Assembly: GCF_020194175.1 (NCBI RefSeq)
Contig: NZ_JADYVX010000026.1
Location: 1-64,000 of the forward strand
Source of the DNA: Bradyrhizobium sp. BRP22
Lineage (GTDB): Bacteria > Pseudomonadota > Alphaproteobacteria > Rhizobiales > Xanthobacteraceae
Reading direction: 5' to 3'
Length of the DNA: 64,000 bases
Below the pieces are notes generated by a model. The model was not told the DNA's origin, did no database searches, and saw nothing but the letters and a program-made list of their open reading frames with translations. The position numbers and the translations under genes were made by a program. Positions within the stretch are counted from its first letter, which is position 1. Each line of letters begins with the position of its first letter. This document shows positions 1-7,836 of this stretch, in pieces.

Positions 1-112
1 TTATCTCGTGCCCCTGCTGCTCAACATTGCGTCAGCGGCCATAGCCGGCTTCCACACCCTGATCTTCTGCCCAAAAGCTAGGATCTGTCCGGAATTGAGC
101 GCGCCAGCCTAG
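1..112 (+). CDS. C-terminal fragment of a possible membrane protein (5' end outside window)
   Basis: An open frame (codons starting at base 2) enters from the left edge and stops at TAG 110-112, giving about 36 residues. It begins YLVPLLLNIASAAIAG, a hydrophobic stretch that could be a last transmembrane helix, followed by a short Cys/Pro-containing tail. The first twenty or so codons have mostly G/C third positions, as real genes here do. The piece is too short to assign a family and could be chance. Confidence 0.3.
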   Translation, partial: YLVPLLLNIASAAIAGFHTLIFCPKARICPELSAPA

Positions 113-177
113 CCGGACGCTCAAAACAATTCTTGCCCAGTCTCTGCGCTCCATCCGGGCTATGCGTCTATGCTCCG

Positions 178-1797
178 CTATTTGGCATCCTCCAATATCA
201 TCGCCGCAGCCTTCTCCGCGATCATGGCGGTTGGCGTGTTGGTGTTGCCTGAGGTGATCGTCGGCATCACCGAGGCGTCGGCGACGCGCAGGCCGGCGAT
301 GCCGTGGAAGCGCAGGCGTTCGTCGACCACGGCCATCGGGTCGTTGGCCGTGCCCATCTTCGCGGTGCCGACGGGATGGAAGATCGTGGTGCCGATGTCG
401 CCGGCGGCTTTTGCCAGCGAGGCATCGTCGTCGCCGACGGAAGGGCCGGGCAGATATTCTTCCGGTCGGTATGGCGCCAGCGCTTTCTGCTGCATCAGGC
501 GCCTTGTAGTGCGGATCGCGTCCGCGGCGACCTGGCGGTCCTCGTCGGTCGAAAGATAATTCGGCGCGATCGAGGGCTTCTCGTCGGGCTGGGCCGAGCG
601 GATGCGCACGGTGCCGCGCGAGGTCGGCTGCAGATTGCAGGCGCTAACGGTGATCGCGGGGAAGCGGTGCAGGGGATCGCCGAACTTGTCGAGCGACAGC
701 GGCTGCACGTGGAACTGGATGTTGGCGCGCTCGCGAGTGGAATCGGAGCGGGTGAAGATGCCGAGCTGCGACGGCGCCATGGTCAGCGGCCCGCGGCGGC
801 GCAGCGCATAGTCGAGGCCCATCAGGCCACGGCGGAACAGCGAATAATAAGTCTCGTTCAGCGTGCGCACGCCGGTGACCTTGTAGATCGCGCGCTGCTG
901 CAGATGGTCCTGCAGGTTGCGCCCGACGCCCTGTCTGTCGAGCACGACGTCGATCCCGAGAGGCGAGAGCCACTCGGCGGGCCCGATGCCGGAGCGCTGC
1001 AGCACCTGCACCGAGCCGATCGCGCCGGCGGTCAGGATCACCTCGCCCCTGGTACGGGCTTCGATGATTTCGCTGCCGCGGATGAAGCGCACGCCGACCG
1101 CGCGGCCCTGCTCGACGATCAGGCGATCGACCAGCACGTTCTTTTCCAGGTGCAGGTTCGGCCGGTGCAATGCAGGTTTGAGGAAGCCGCGCGCGGAAGA
1201 CCAGCGGCGGCCGCGCTTCTGGTTGACGTGGAAATAGCTTACGCCTTCATTGTCGCCAGTGTTGAAATCCGGAATGCGTCTGATGCCCATTTCCTCGGCG
1301 GCATCGCCGACCGCATCCAGCACTTTCCAGGACAGTCGCGGTGCCTCGATGCGCCAGCCACCGCCGGTGCCATGATCCTCGCTCGGCCCTAGGAAATGAT
1401 CCTCGAGCCGATGGAATACCGGCCGCACGTCGTCATAGCCCCAGCCGGTGAGGCCGAGCTGGCGCCAGTGATCGTAATCGGCGGCCTGTCCGCGCATCGA
1501 GATCATGGCGTTGATCGCCGAGCAGCCGCCGATCACCTTGCCGCGGGGATAGGCGAGCGCGCGGCCGTTGAGGCCGGGCTCCGCCTCGGTCTTGAACATC
1601 CAGTCCGAGCGCGGATTGCCGATCGCGAAGAGGTAGCCGACCGGGATGTGAAACCAGATCCAGTTGTCGTCGCCGCCGGCTTCGAGCACCAGCACGCGCT
1701 TGCTCGGATCGGCCGAGAGCCGGGTGGCCATGATGCAGCCGGCCGTGCCGGCGCCCACGACGATATAGTCGAAATCACCCTCGAGCTTCCCAGGCAT
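178..1797 (-). CDS. GMC family FAD-dependent oxidoreductase (choline/alcohol dehydrogenase-like)
   Basis: Flavoprotein of about 539 residues, the usual length for glucose-methanol-choline oxidoreductases. The N-terminal Rossmann motif GAGTAG lies at residues 15-20 (after YIVV), followed by the ADP-binding LVLEAGG stretch. The GMC signature region is seen as YPRGKVIGGCSAINAM. The C-terminal domain keeps the active-site His in FHPVGTAKMG and ends with the SGNTNTPTAMIAEKAA segment. I place the start at the second Met because FAD-binding sequence begins just after it; an upstream in-frame start would add 18 residues. Family members oxidise primary alcohols such as choline or polyethylene glycol; the substrate cannot be read here. 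No betaine genes are adjacent, so I would not call it betA. The gene stands alone, divergent from the amidohydrolase to its right. Confidence 0.88.
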   Translation of the reverse strand: MPGKLEGDFDYIVVGAGTAGCIMATRLSADPSKRVLVLEAGGDDNWIWFHIPVGYLFAIGNPRSDWMFKTEAEPGLNGRALAYPRGKVIGGCSAINAMISMRGQAADYDHWRQLGLTGWGYDDVRPVFHRLEDHFLGPSEDHGTGGGWRIEAPRLSWKVLDAVGDAAEEMGIRRIPDFNTGDNEGVSYFHVNQKRGRRWSSARGFLKPALHRPNLHLEKNVLVDRLIVEQGRAVGVRFIRGSEIIEARTRGEVILTAGAIGSVQVLQRSGIGPAEWLSPLGIDVVLDRQGVGRNLQDHLQQRAIYKVTGVRTLNETYYSLFRRGLMGLDYALRRRGPLTMAPSQLGIFTRSDSTRERANIQFHVQPLSLDKFGDPLHRFPAITVSACNLQPTSRGTVRIRSAQPDEKPSIAPNYLSTDEDRQVAADAIRTTRRLMQQKALAPYRPEEYLPGPSVGDDDASLAKAAGDIGTTIFHPVGTAKMGTANDPMAVVDERLRFHGIAGLRVADASVMPTITSGNTNTPTAMIAEKAAAMILEDAK

Positions 1798-2010
1798 TCT
1801 CTTGCTTTCCACCCATCCGCTGGCCGCGTTGCCGGAAAATGTTCCAGGCATCCATGGATTTTTCTGCCGTTCTAATAGTCAGAGGGGGGCGGGTGGGACA
1901 AGCCCGGCCATGACGGCTCGGCATGGGCCGCCGGGCTCGGCGGTTGGGTGGACCGCGGCTTGCATGGTAGAGAGATCACAGACGTTTGAATCACAGACTT
2001 GAGAAGTGCC

Positions 2011-3183
2011 ATGCCCATCGTCAACCGCGTCGCCGATCTGCAGCCCGCCATCCAGGCCTGGCGGCGGAACATCCATGAACATCCCGAACTGATGTACGAC
2101 ACCCACCGCACCGCAGCATTCGTCGCCGAGCGGCTGCGCGAATTTGGCTGTGACGAGGTCGCGACGGGAATCGGCCGTACCGGCGTGGTCGGTGTGATCA
2201 AGGGCAAGAAGCCGGCCGGCAATGGCGACATCAGGGTGATCGGGCTGCGCGCCGATATGGATGCGCTGCCGATCGAGGAGGAGACCAATCTGCCCTATGC
2301 CTCCAAGACGCCGGGCAAGATGCATGCCTGCGGCCATGACGGGCATACCGCGATGCTGCTGGGCGCCGCCCGCTACCTGGCGGAGACCCGCAATTTCGCC
2401 GGAGACGCCGTCGTGATCTTCCAGCCGGCGGAGGAGGGCGGCGCGGGTGCCGCCGCGATGATCAAGGACGGGCTGATGGAGCGGTTCGGCATCGAGCAGG
2501 TCTATGGCATGCACAACGGCCCCGGCATCCCCGTCGGCTCGTTCGCCATCCGGACCGGCCCGATCATGGCGGCAACCGATGCGATCGACATCAGGATCGA
2601 AGGCGTCGGCGGCCATGCCGCGCGGCCGCATAAATGCATCGACAGCGTGCTGGTCGGTTCGCAACTGATCACGGCGCTGCAGTCGATCGTCTCGCGCACC
2701 GTCGATCCCTTGGATTCAGCCGTGATCTCGATCTGCGAATTCCACGCCGGCAATGCGCGCAACGTGATCCCGCAGACCGCGGAGCTGCACGGCACGGTGC
2801 GTACGCTGACGCCGGAGGTGCGCGCGCTGGTCGAGAAGCGCGTGCACGAGGTGGTCGCGGGCGTCGCGCAGATGACCGGCGCTCGGATCGACCTTACTTA
2901 CGAACGCGGCTATCCCGTCACCGTCAACCATCGCTCGCAGACCGAGTTCGCGACCAAGATCGCCAGGGAAATCGCCGGGGACGGCAACGTCCACGAGATG
3001 CCGCCGATGATGGGCGCGGAGGATTTCGCCTACATGCTGGAAGCGCGCCCCGGCGCCTTCATCTTCTGCGGCAACGGCGACAGCGCCGGCCTGCATCACC
3101 CCGCCTATAATTTCAACGACGAGGCGATCGTCTACGGCACGTCCTACTGGATCAAGCTGGTGGAGAACACGCTGGCGGCGTGA
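2011..3183 (+). CDS. M20 family amidohydrolase (hippurate hydrolase/IAA-amino acid hydrolase type)
   Basis: Metallopeptidase-like amidohydrolase of about 390 residues. Motifs in order: GLRADMDALPI, then HACGHDGHTAMLLGAA with the metal-binding Cys/His cluster, EEGGAGAAAMI with the catalytic Glu pair, the dimerisation-domain stretch GVGGHAARPHK, and MMGAEDFAYM near the C terminus with the last metal ligand region. Relatives cleave N-acyl amino acids such as hippurate or auxin conjugates. The ATG at 2011 is preferred; an in-frame TTG lies four codons upstream. The product is probably cytoplasmic, with no signal peptide. It is followed immediately by a palindromic repeat and a hairpin, so it appears monocistronic. 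The exact acyl substrate is unknown. Confidence 0.87.
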   Translation: MPIVNRVADLQPAIQAWRRNIHEHPELMYDTHRTAAFVAERLREFGCDEVATGIGRTGVVGVIKGKKPAGNGDIRVIGLRADMDALPIEEETNLPYASKTPGKMHACGHDGHTAMLLGAARYLAETRNFAGDAVVIFQPAEEGGAGAAAMIKDGLMERFGIEQVYGMHNGPGIPVGSFAIRTGPIMAATDAIDIRIEGVGGHAARPHKCIDSVLVGSQLITALQSIVSRTVDPLDSAVISICEFHAGNARNVIPQTAELHGTVRTLTPEVRALVEKRVHEVVAGVAQMTGARIDLTYERGYPVTVNHRSQTEFATKIAREIAGDGNVHEMPPMMGAEDFAYMLEARPGAFIFCGNGDSAGLHHPAYNFNDEAIVYGTSYWIKLVENTLAA

Positions 3184-3195
3184 CGCTTTATCCGG

Positions 3196-3281
3196 CCGTC
3201 ATTGCGAGGAGCAAAGCGACGAAGCAATCCATTTCTCAGCAAGTGGAGAGGTGGATTGCTTCGCTTCGCTCGCAATGACGG
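3196..3281. repeat. Dispersed palindromic repeat, CGTCATTGCGAGG type
   Basis: Imperfect inverted repeat of about 86 bp: the left arm starts ccgtcattgcgaggagcaaa and the right arm ends cgctcgcaatgacgg, with AAGCAATCC/GGATTGCTT in the inner arms. A second member lies at 26308-26392. It sits directly behind the stop codon of the amidohydrolase. Confidence 0.85.
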
Positions 3282-3310
3282 TGCCTGGCGCTGTCGTCGT
3301 ACAAAACAAA

Positions 3311-3333
3311 AGGCCCGCGCGTCGCGCGGGCCT
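3311..3333. terminator. Bidirectional rho-independent terminator
   Basis: Perfect 10-bp stem AGGCCCGCGC-GTC-GCGCGGGCCT. Read leftward (minus strand) the stem is followed by a T-rich run (ttttgtttt), suiting the end of the phosphate transporter gene. Read rightward it is followed by tttgt. Confidence 0.8.
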
Positions 3334-3355
3334 TTGTCGTTGATGGCTTGGCGGC

Positions 3356-4984
3356 TCAGAACACGTTCGCGAACAGCACGTAGAGCGACGCCGACAGCAT
3401 GATCGCGGCGGGCAGCGTCAGCACCCAGGCCATCAGCATGTTGCGGATGGTCGCGACCTGCAGGCCCGAACCGTTGGCGGCCATGGCGCCGGCGACGCCT
3501 GATGACAGCACATGCGTGGTGGACACCGGCAGGCCGAAGGTGTCGGCCGCGAAGATCGTGCCGGCGGCGACGAGCTCGGCGGAGGCGCCCTGCGCGTAGG
3601 TCAGGTGAGTCTTGCCGATCTTCTCGCCGACCGTGATCACGATCCGCTTCCAGCCGATCATGGTGCCGAGGCCGAGCGCGATGGCGACCGCGATCTTCAC
3701 CCAGGTCGGGATGAACTTGGTCGCGCTGTCGAGCGAAGCCTTGTAGGCGTTCAGCGTCGCGATCTCTTCCTTGGAGAGGTCGCTTTCCTTGTCCTTCATC
3801 AGGAAGCGGATCGCTTCCGAGGTCAGGTACATGTCGTTGCGGGTGTTGCCGACGGCTTCCGCCGGCACCTTGGTCAGCGAACCGTATCGCTGCACCTGCT
3901 CGCCGACATCCTTCACCAGTACCGCGAGCGAGGGATAGGTGCCCTCGTTGATGTGGTGCATCGCGATGTACTGCGTCACGGCCGGGCGGGGATCGCCGAT
4001 GATGCTGTGTCCGGCGCCCTTCGCCGCGATCACCTTGGCGGCGGCTTCCGAGGTCCTCGCGAACTGGGCGACCTGGGATTCCGGTAGCGTGCGGTTCAGC
4101 GCATAGGCGGTCGGCACGGTGCCGATCAGGATCAGCATGATCAGGCCCATGCCCTTCTGCCCGTCATTGGAGCCGTGCGCGAAGCTGACGCCGGTGCAGG
4201 TCAGGATCAGGAGACCGCGGATCCAGAGCGGCGGCGCCTTGTTGCCTTCGGGCGCGGCATAGAGCGCGGGGTTGCGCACGATCGTCTTCAGCACGAGCAG
4301 GAGCACCGCGGCGCAGATGAAGCCGACCAGCGGCGACAGCAGCAGCGCATAGCCGATCTCGGTGGCCTTGCTCCAGTCGACGCCGGAGGTGCCGTCGCGG
4401 CCGCGCATCAGCGCGTTGGCGATGCCGACGCCGATGATCGAGCCGATCAGCGTGTGCGAAGAGGAGGCCGGCAGGCCGAAATACCAGGTGCCGAGATTCC
4501 AAAGGATCGCGGCGATCAGCAGTGCGAACACCATGGCGAAACCGGCGCCGGAGCCGACCTGCAGGATCAGTTCGACCGGCAGCAGCGAGATGATGCCGAA
4601 AGCGACCGCGCCCGACGAGAGCAGCACGCCGAGGAAGTTGAAGAAGCCCGACCACATCACCGCGACTTCGGCGGGCAGCGAATGCGTGTAGATCACGGTC
4701 GCGACCGCATTGGCGGTGTCATGGAAGCCGTTGACGAATTCAAAGCCGAGCGCGATCAGGAGCGCAACGAACAGCAGGATGTAGGGCAAAAACGTGGTGA
4801 CGCGGGTGCCGGTGGCATCGACATCGACATAGATGCTGTAGGCAACGAACAGCAGCCCCGCAGCGAGGATGCCGAAGAAGATGATCATCGTCAGCGGATT
4901 AAAGCCTTTGTCGAGATTCGGTCTTGAAGCCGGCTGGATCGGTCTTTCGCCGCCCACTGATGAATTGAGTGCAAAATCGGTCAT
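3356..4984 (-). CDS. pit: Inorganic phosphate transporter, PiT family
   Basis: Integral membrane phosphate/cation symporter of 542 residues. The two PiT half-repeat signatures are visible: EFVNGFHDTANAVATV near residue 85-100 and SFAHGSNDGQKGMGLIM in the middle; a second internal repeat near the C terminus reads GLPVSTTHVLSSGVAGAM, mirroring LPASSSHTLIGSIIGVG. About ten or more hydrophobic segments are interrupted by a hydrophilic loop of roughly 150 residues, as in the longer bacterial PiT proteins. In rhizobia, Pit is the low-affinity, constitutive-type phosphate uptake system, often repressed by PhoB under starvation. No pap/phoU-like partner precedes it. Only a single CTGTCAT half-site occurs upstream (near 5048), so PhoB control cannot be claimed. 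Confidence 0.92.
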   Translation of the reverse strand: MTDFALNSSVGGERPIQPASRPNLDKGFNPLTMIIFFGILAAGLLFVAYSIYVDVDATGTRVTTFLPYILLFVALLIALGFEFVNGFHDTANAVATVIYTHSLPAEVAVMWSGFFNFLGVLLSSGAVAFGIISLLPVELILQVGSGAGFAMVFALLIAAILWNLGTWYFGLPASSSHTLIGSIIGVGIANALMRGRDGTSGVDWSKATEIGYALLLSPLVGFICAAVLLLVLKTIVRNPALYAAPEGNKAPPLWIRGLLILTCTGVSFAHGSNDGQKGMGLIMLILIGTVPTAYALNRTLPESQVAQFARTSEAAAKVIAAKGAGHSIIGDPRPAVTQYIAMHHINEGTYPSLAVLVKDVGEQVQRYGSLTKVPAEAVGNTRNDMYLTSEAIRFLMKDKESDLSKEEIATLNAYKASLDSATKFIPTWVKIAVAIALGLGTMIGWKRIVITVGEKIGKTHLTYAQGASAELVAAGTIFAADTFGLPVSTTHVLSSGVAGAMAANGSGLQVATIRNMLMAWVLTLPAAIMLSASLYVLFANVF

Positions 4985-5432
4985 TCTGACGCCCCGTCAC
5001 AATACAGAAGGAGGCCCTAGTTTTGACGGATGGACTTGAAGGTTAGATGACAGCCGTAGTTTGCTGACGCCGTAGTTTGCGCGGCTGCGTATCTCGGCGG
5101 TGCGTGAGTGCTGCATCGATGATGGTCTCGCGCGCGTCACGACGCGAACGATGACCATTCACGCAGCAAGCGATGCGCATGGCGGAAGTCTGATGCAGCG
5201 GAAAAGTGTGATGTAGCGGGAGCGGTCGCGCGCTGCCGGGCGCCGGGGCTGTGGCGCCGCGGCAGCGCGTCGACCCTCATGGGAACGTCATTGGCGTGAA
5301 CAAGACGCCCCCAACTCCCCCTGTAATAAGAGAGTATCGTCCATCAATGTAAGGTTGTAAACAGATATTAGTTTTATCAACTGCTTGCCGCTCCTGGGGG
5401 CTATGCCGTGGGGGCTATGCATTGTGCCGTGC
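4985..5432. other. Gene-free stretch upstream of pit
   Basis: About 450 bp between udgX (3' end) and pit (5' end). It should hold the pit promoter. I find no convincing coding frame, tRNA or long inverted repeat. A direct repeat of gggggctatgc occurs near 5396-5420, and the 5330-5380 part is AT-richer than its surroundings. Confidence 0.5.
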
Positions 5433-6830
5433 CTATGCCGCGGCCTGCGCGCGTTTCCTCAATAGCTCCGCCGCGAGCTTCAGATCCTCGACAAAGCGTT
5501 GATATTCCCGCTCTTTCGCATCCTGATCGGGCAGGCGCAGCAGATAGGAGGGGTGCACCGTCACCAGCGCCTTGACGCCTTCATCAAGGTCGATCAGGCG
5601 GCCGCGGTTCTTGTTGATCGGCGTGAGCTTGTTGAACACGCATTGTGCAGCAGTCGCGCCCATCGCCACCACCAGGTCCGGTTTGATCGAGGCGAGTTCC
5701 CGCTCGTACCATTGGCGGCAGGCCTTGATCTCCGGCGTATTCGGCTTCTGGTGCAGCCGGATTTTGCCGCGCGGCACAAATTTGAAATGCTTCACCGCAT
5801 TGGTGATGTAGACCTTCTTGCGGTCGATGCCGGCCTCGATCAGCGCGCGGTCGAGCATCAGGCCGGCCGGACCGACAAACGGCTTTCCGGCGAGATCTTC
5901 CTTGTCGCCCGGCTGCTCGCCTACCAGCACCACCTGCGCGCTTTGCGGGCCCTGACCGAACACGGTCTGGGTCGCGTGTTTGTAGAGATGACAGGCGCGG
6001 CAATCCGCGGCTTCCTCGCGCAACACGCTCAGGCTGTCGGCGGCGCGGCGGATCATGGCTGGTTCCGGCATCTGCGGTTCGGTTGCGGCATGGGCGGTCG
6101 TTGCGCTCCCTAAGCCATCGGCGCTTTCGCTTTCGAGCTTAATCGTCGGAGCCGCCGGCAGGTTCCTCGCTTTCTTCGCTGCGAGCCGCGCCGGGTTGAA
6201 GATCGCAGCGTAATGATGCTGCCAAAGCTCCTCCAGCCGATTGCCTGCGGGCATCTCGGCGTTGCTGATGCCTGGCGTGATCGACACCGCATATCCATCC
6301 CAATGCGCGCAGACGTCCGGTGTGAGGATCGACCAGGGCATGTCGGCAAAGCGGCTCGCGAAGAACGGCGCGGTCAGTTCCACGACATGATGCTGCGGTT
6401 CGAACCAGGCGACGAAATGCGATTTGTGCTCGCGCCCGATTTCGCGAAGACGGATCGACGTCCGCATCCGCTGCGCCTCGTGATGCACGGCCTTCGCCAT
6501 TGCATGGATGCGGGCGACGTCGGGATCGTGGGCGATGTCGAGCAGGTCATGATCGCGGCGCAGGCGCCATAACAGGCGATAGAGCAGGGCAAAACGCTCC
6601 GCATCGCGATGCAGGATCGCGGTTTTCGCCAGCTCGACGAATTTGGCCGGCACGTTGAAGGTGCCCTGCGGCGGCTCGAGCGGCGCCTGTGCACCGTCAG
6701 ACAGTTCGTGCCCGTGATTGCGCACAACCCATGTCACCTTGTCGGGCGGCACCTCGTTCAGCACCAGCGCCCGCGCCGCAGTGCGCCAGCCGTCGAAATC
6801 GGTCTCGCAGTTGAGGATGATGTGGTGCAT
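5433..6830 (-). CDS. udgX: DUF4130-UdgX fusion: uracil-DNA cross-linking glycosylase-like protein
   Basis: Two-domain protein of 465 residues. Residues 1 to about 215 match the DUF4130 (TIGR03915-like) domain; residues about 260-465 are a family-4-like uracil-DNA glycosylase of the UdgX class. The UDG part has motif A GEQPGDKED (304-312), the UdgX R-loop GKIRLH with the diagnostic His at 360, and the HPSYL motif (426-430). Cysteines 277, 280, 371 and 397 fit an Fe-S cluster. In characterised UdgX the loop His forms a covalent bond to the sugar after uracil excision, giving a suicide complex. The usual radical-SAM partner (TIGR03916 type) is not in this window. The gene is divergent from imuA across a 214-bp region containing a LexA box, pointing to a role in DNA-damage tolerance. 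Confidence 0.88.
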   Translation of the reverse strand: MHHIILNCETDFDGWRTAARALVLNEVPPDKVTWVVRNHGHELSDGAQAPLEPPQGTFNVPAKFVELAKTAILHRDAERFALLYRLLWRLRRDHDLLDIAHDPDVARIHAMAKAVHHEAQRMRTSIRLREIGREHKSHFVAWFEPQHHVVELTAPFFASRFADMPWSILTPDVCAHWDGYAVSITPGISNAEMPAGNRLEELWQHHYAAIFNPARLAAKKARNLPAAPTIKLESESADGLGSATTAHAATEPQMPEPAMIRRAADSLSVLREEAADCRACHLYKHATQTVFGQGPQSAQVVLVGEQPGDKEDLAGKPFVGPAGLMLDRALIEAGIDRKKVYITNAVKHFKFVPRGKIRLHQKPNTPEIKACRQWYERELASIKPDLVVAMGATAAQCVFNKLTPINKNRGRLIDLDEGVKALVTVHPSYLLRLPDQDAKEREYQRFVEDLKLAAELLRKRAQAAA

Positions 6831-6962
6831 GGCACTTGCTCTCTCCCATCATGCCAGGCTTGATCGGGCTATGAAGGCCCTCACCAATCCCATTGATTTC
6901 ACTCATGAATTTATCCCGTTACCAATCCGATTGACTCCTCCTGCGCAGTTGGCTTTATATTA

Positions 6963-6977
6963 GAACATATCATGAAC
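6963..6977 (+). promoter_or_regulatory. LexA (SOS) box
   Basis: The sequence GAACATATCATGAAC is a perfect alphaproteobacterial LexA operator (GAAC-N7-GAAC). It lies 67 bp before the imuA ATG and 132 bp before the udgX ATG on the other strand, so one operator could serve both directions. Confidence 0.88.
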
Positions 6978-7044
6978 GAATGGGCCAGCTTCTGGTTTCT
7001 CCTGAGCCAGCAACGGCCCCGATATCTTCCTTGAGGAGCGGCGC

Positions 7045-7836
7045 ATGACGAGCGCACGCCTGAGCACGCTTGCGTCCTTGCGGGGGCGCATCGAACGCCT
7101 TGAGACATCCAATGAAGCGCGTGCGCTGCAGCGGATCGCGCTGGGACACGCCGGTGCCGATGCGATGCTCAAGGGCGGGCTTGCGAAAGCCGCCGTGCAC
7201 GAGGTGTTTGCCGAAGGGCATCAGGGCGCTTCCGCCACCGGCTTCATCACAGGTCTCGCCGGGCGTCTTGCCGCGCGAAAGCCGCTGGTCTGGGTGCGGC
7301 AGGATTTTTCTGAAACCGAATCCGGCGCGCTGTCGATGAACGGCCTGTCCGAGCTCGGCCTCGATCCGCGCCTCCTCGTCACCGTGCGCGCCGCCGACAT
7401 CGATAACGCGCTGCGCACCACGGCCGATGCGCTCGCCTGCGACGCGCTAGGCGCCGTCATCATGGAAGTCTGGGGCGAGTCCAAGCAGCTCGATCTGGTG
7501 GCGAGCCGCAAACTGACGCTTGCCGCGCAAGCTTCCGGCGTTCCCGCGCTGGTGCTGCGCCTGGCGGCAACGCCGTTTCCCTCCACCGCGGAAACCAGAT
7601 GGATCGTGCGCGCGGCGCATTCGCCGCCGGGCGCCAGTTGGAATGCGTGGGGTGCGCCTCTGTTCGATGCGCAGCTCATTCGCAACCGTCATGGCCCTGT
7701 CGGGCGATGGATCATGGAATGGAAATGTGATGAGTGCCTTTTCAGTGAACCGTCGACGTATCCTCAGCCTGTGGCTGCCGCGCCTGCCCATCGATCGGAT
7801 CAAACGGCAACTGGCCCGCACCGCCTCGCAGGCTGA
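7045..7836 (+). CDS. imuA: ImuA, mutasome accessory protein (RecA/SulA-like)
   Basis: Protein of 263 residues, typical for alphaproteobacterial ImuA, the first gene of the SOS-induced imuA-imuB-dnaE2 cassette. It contains the family landmarks VHEVFAEG near residue 50, KPLVWVRQDFSETESGALS, and LVLRLAATPFPSTAETRW. The fold is RecA-like but I see no Walker A loop. In Caulobacter-type systems ImuA bridges the mutasome and is needed for damage-induced mutagenesis. The start ATG has a good ribosome site GAGGAG at 7033-7038. The 3' end overlaps the imuB start by 107 bp, so translation is probably coupled. Transcription should be LexA-controlled from the box at 6963. Confidence 0.93.
   Translation: MTSARLSTLASLRGRIERLETSNEARALQRIALGHAGADAMLKGGLAKAAVHEVFAEGHQGASATGFITGLAGRLAARKPLVWVRQDFSETESGALSMNGLSELGLDPRLLVTVRAADIDNALRTTADALACDALGAVIMEVWGESKQLDLVASRKLTLAAQASGVPALVLRLAATPFPSTAETRWIVRAAHSPPGASWNAWGAPLFDAQLIRNRHGPVGRWIMEWKCDECLFSEPSTYPQPVAAAPAHRSDQTATGPHRLAG

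Noticed and set aside
5007..5016. AGGAGG-like ribosome site upstream of pit
   Set aside because: It lies on the plus strand, whereas pit is on the minus strand.
5040..5060. PhoB box upstream of pit
   Set aside because: Only one CTGTCAT half-site is present on the minus strand; the second half at the required spacing does not match.
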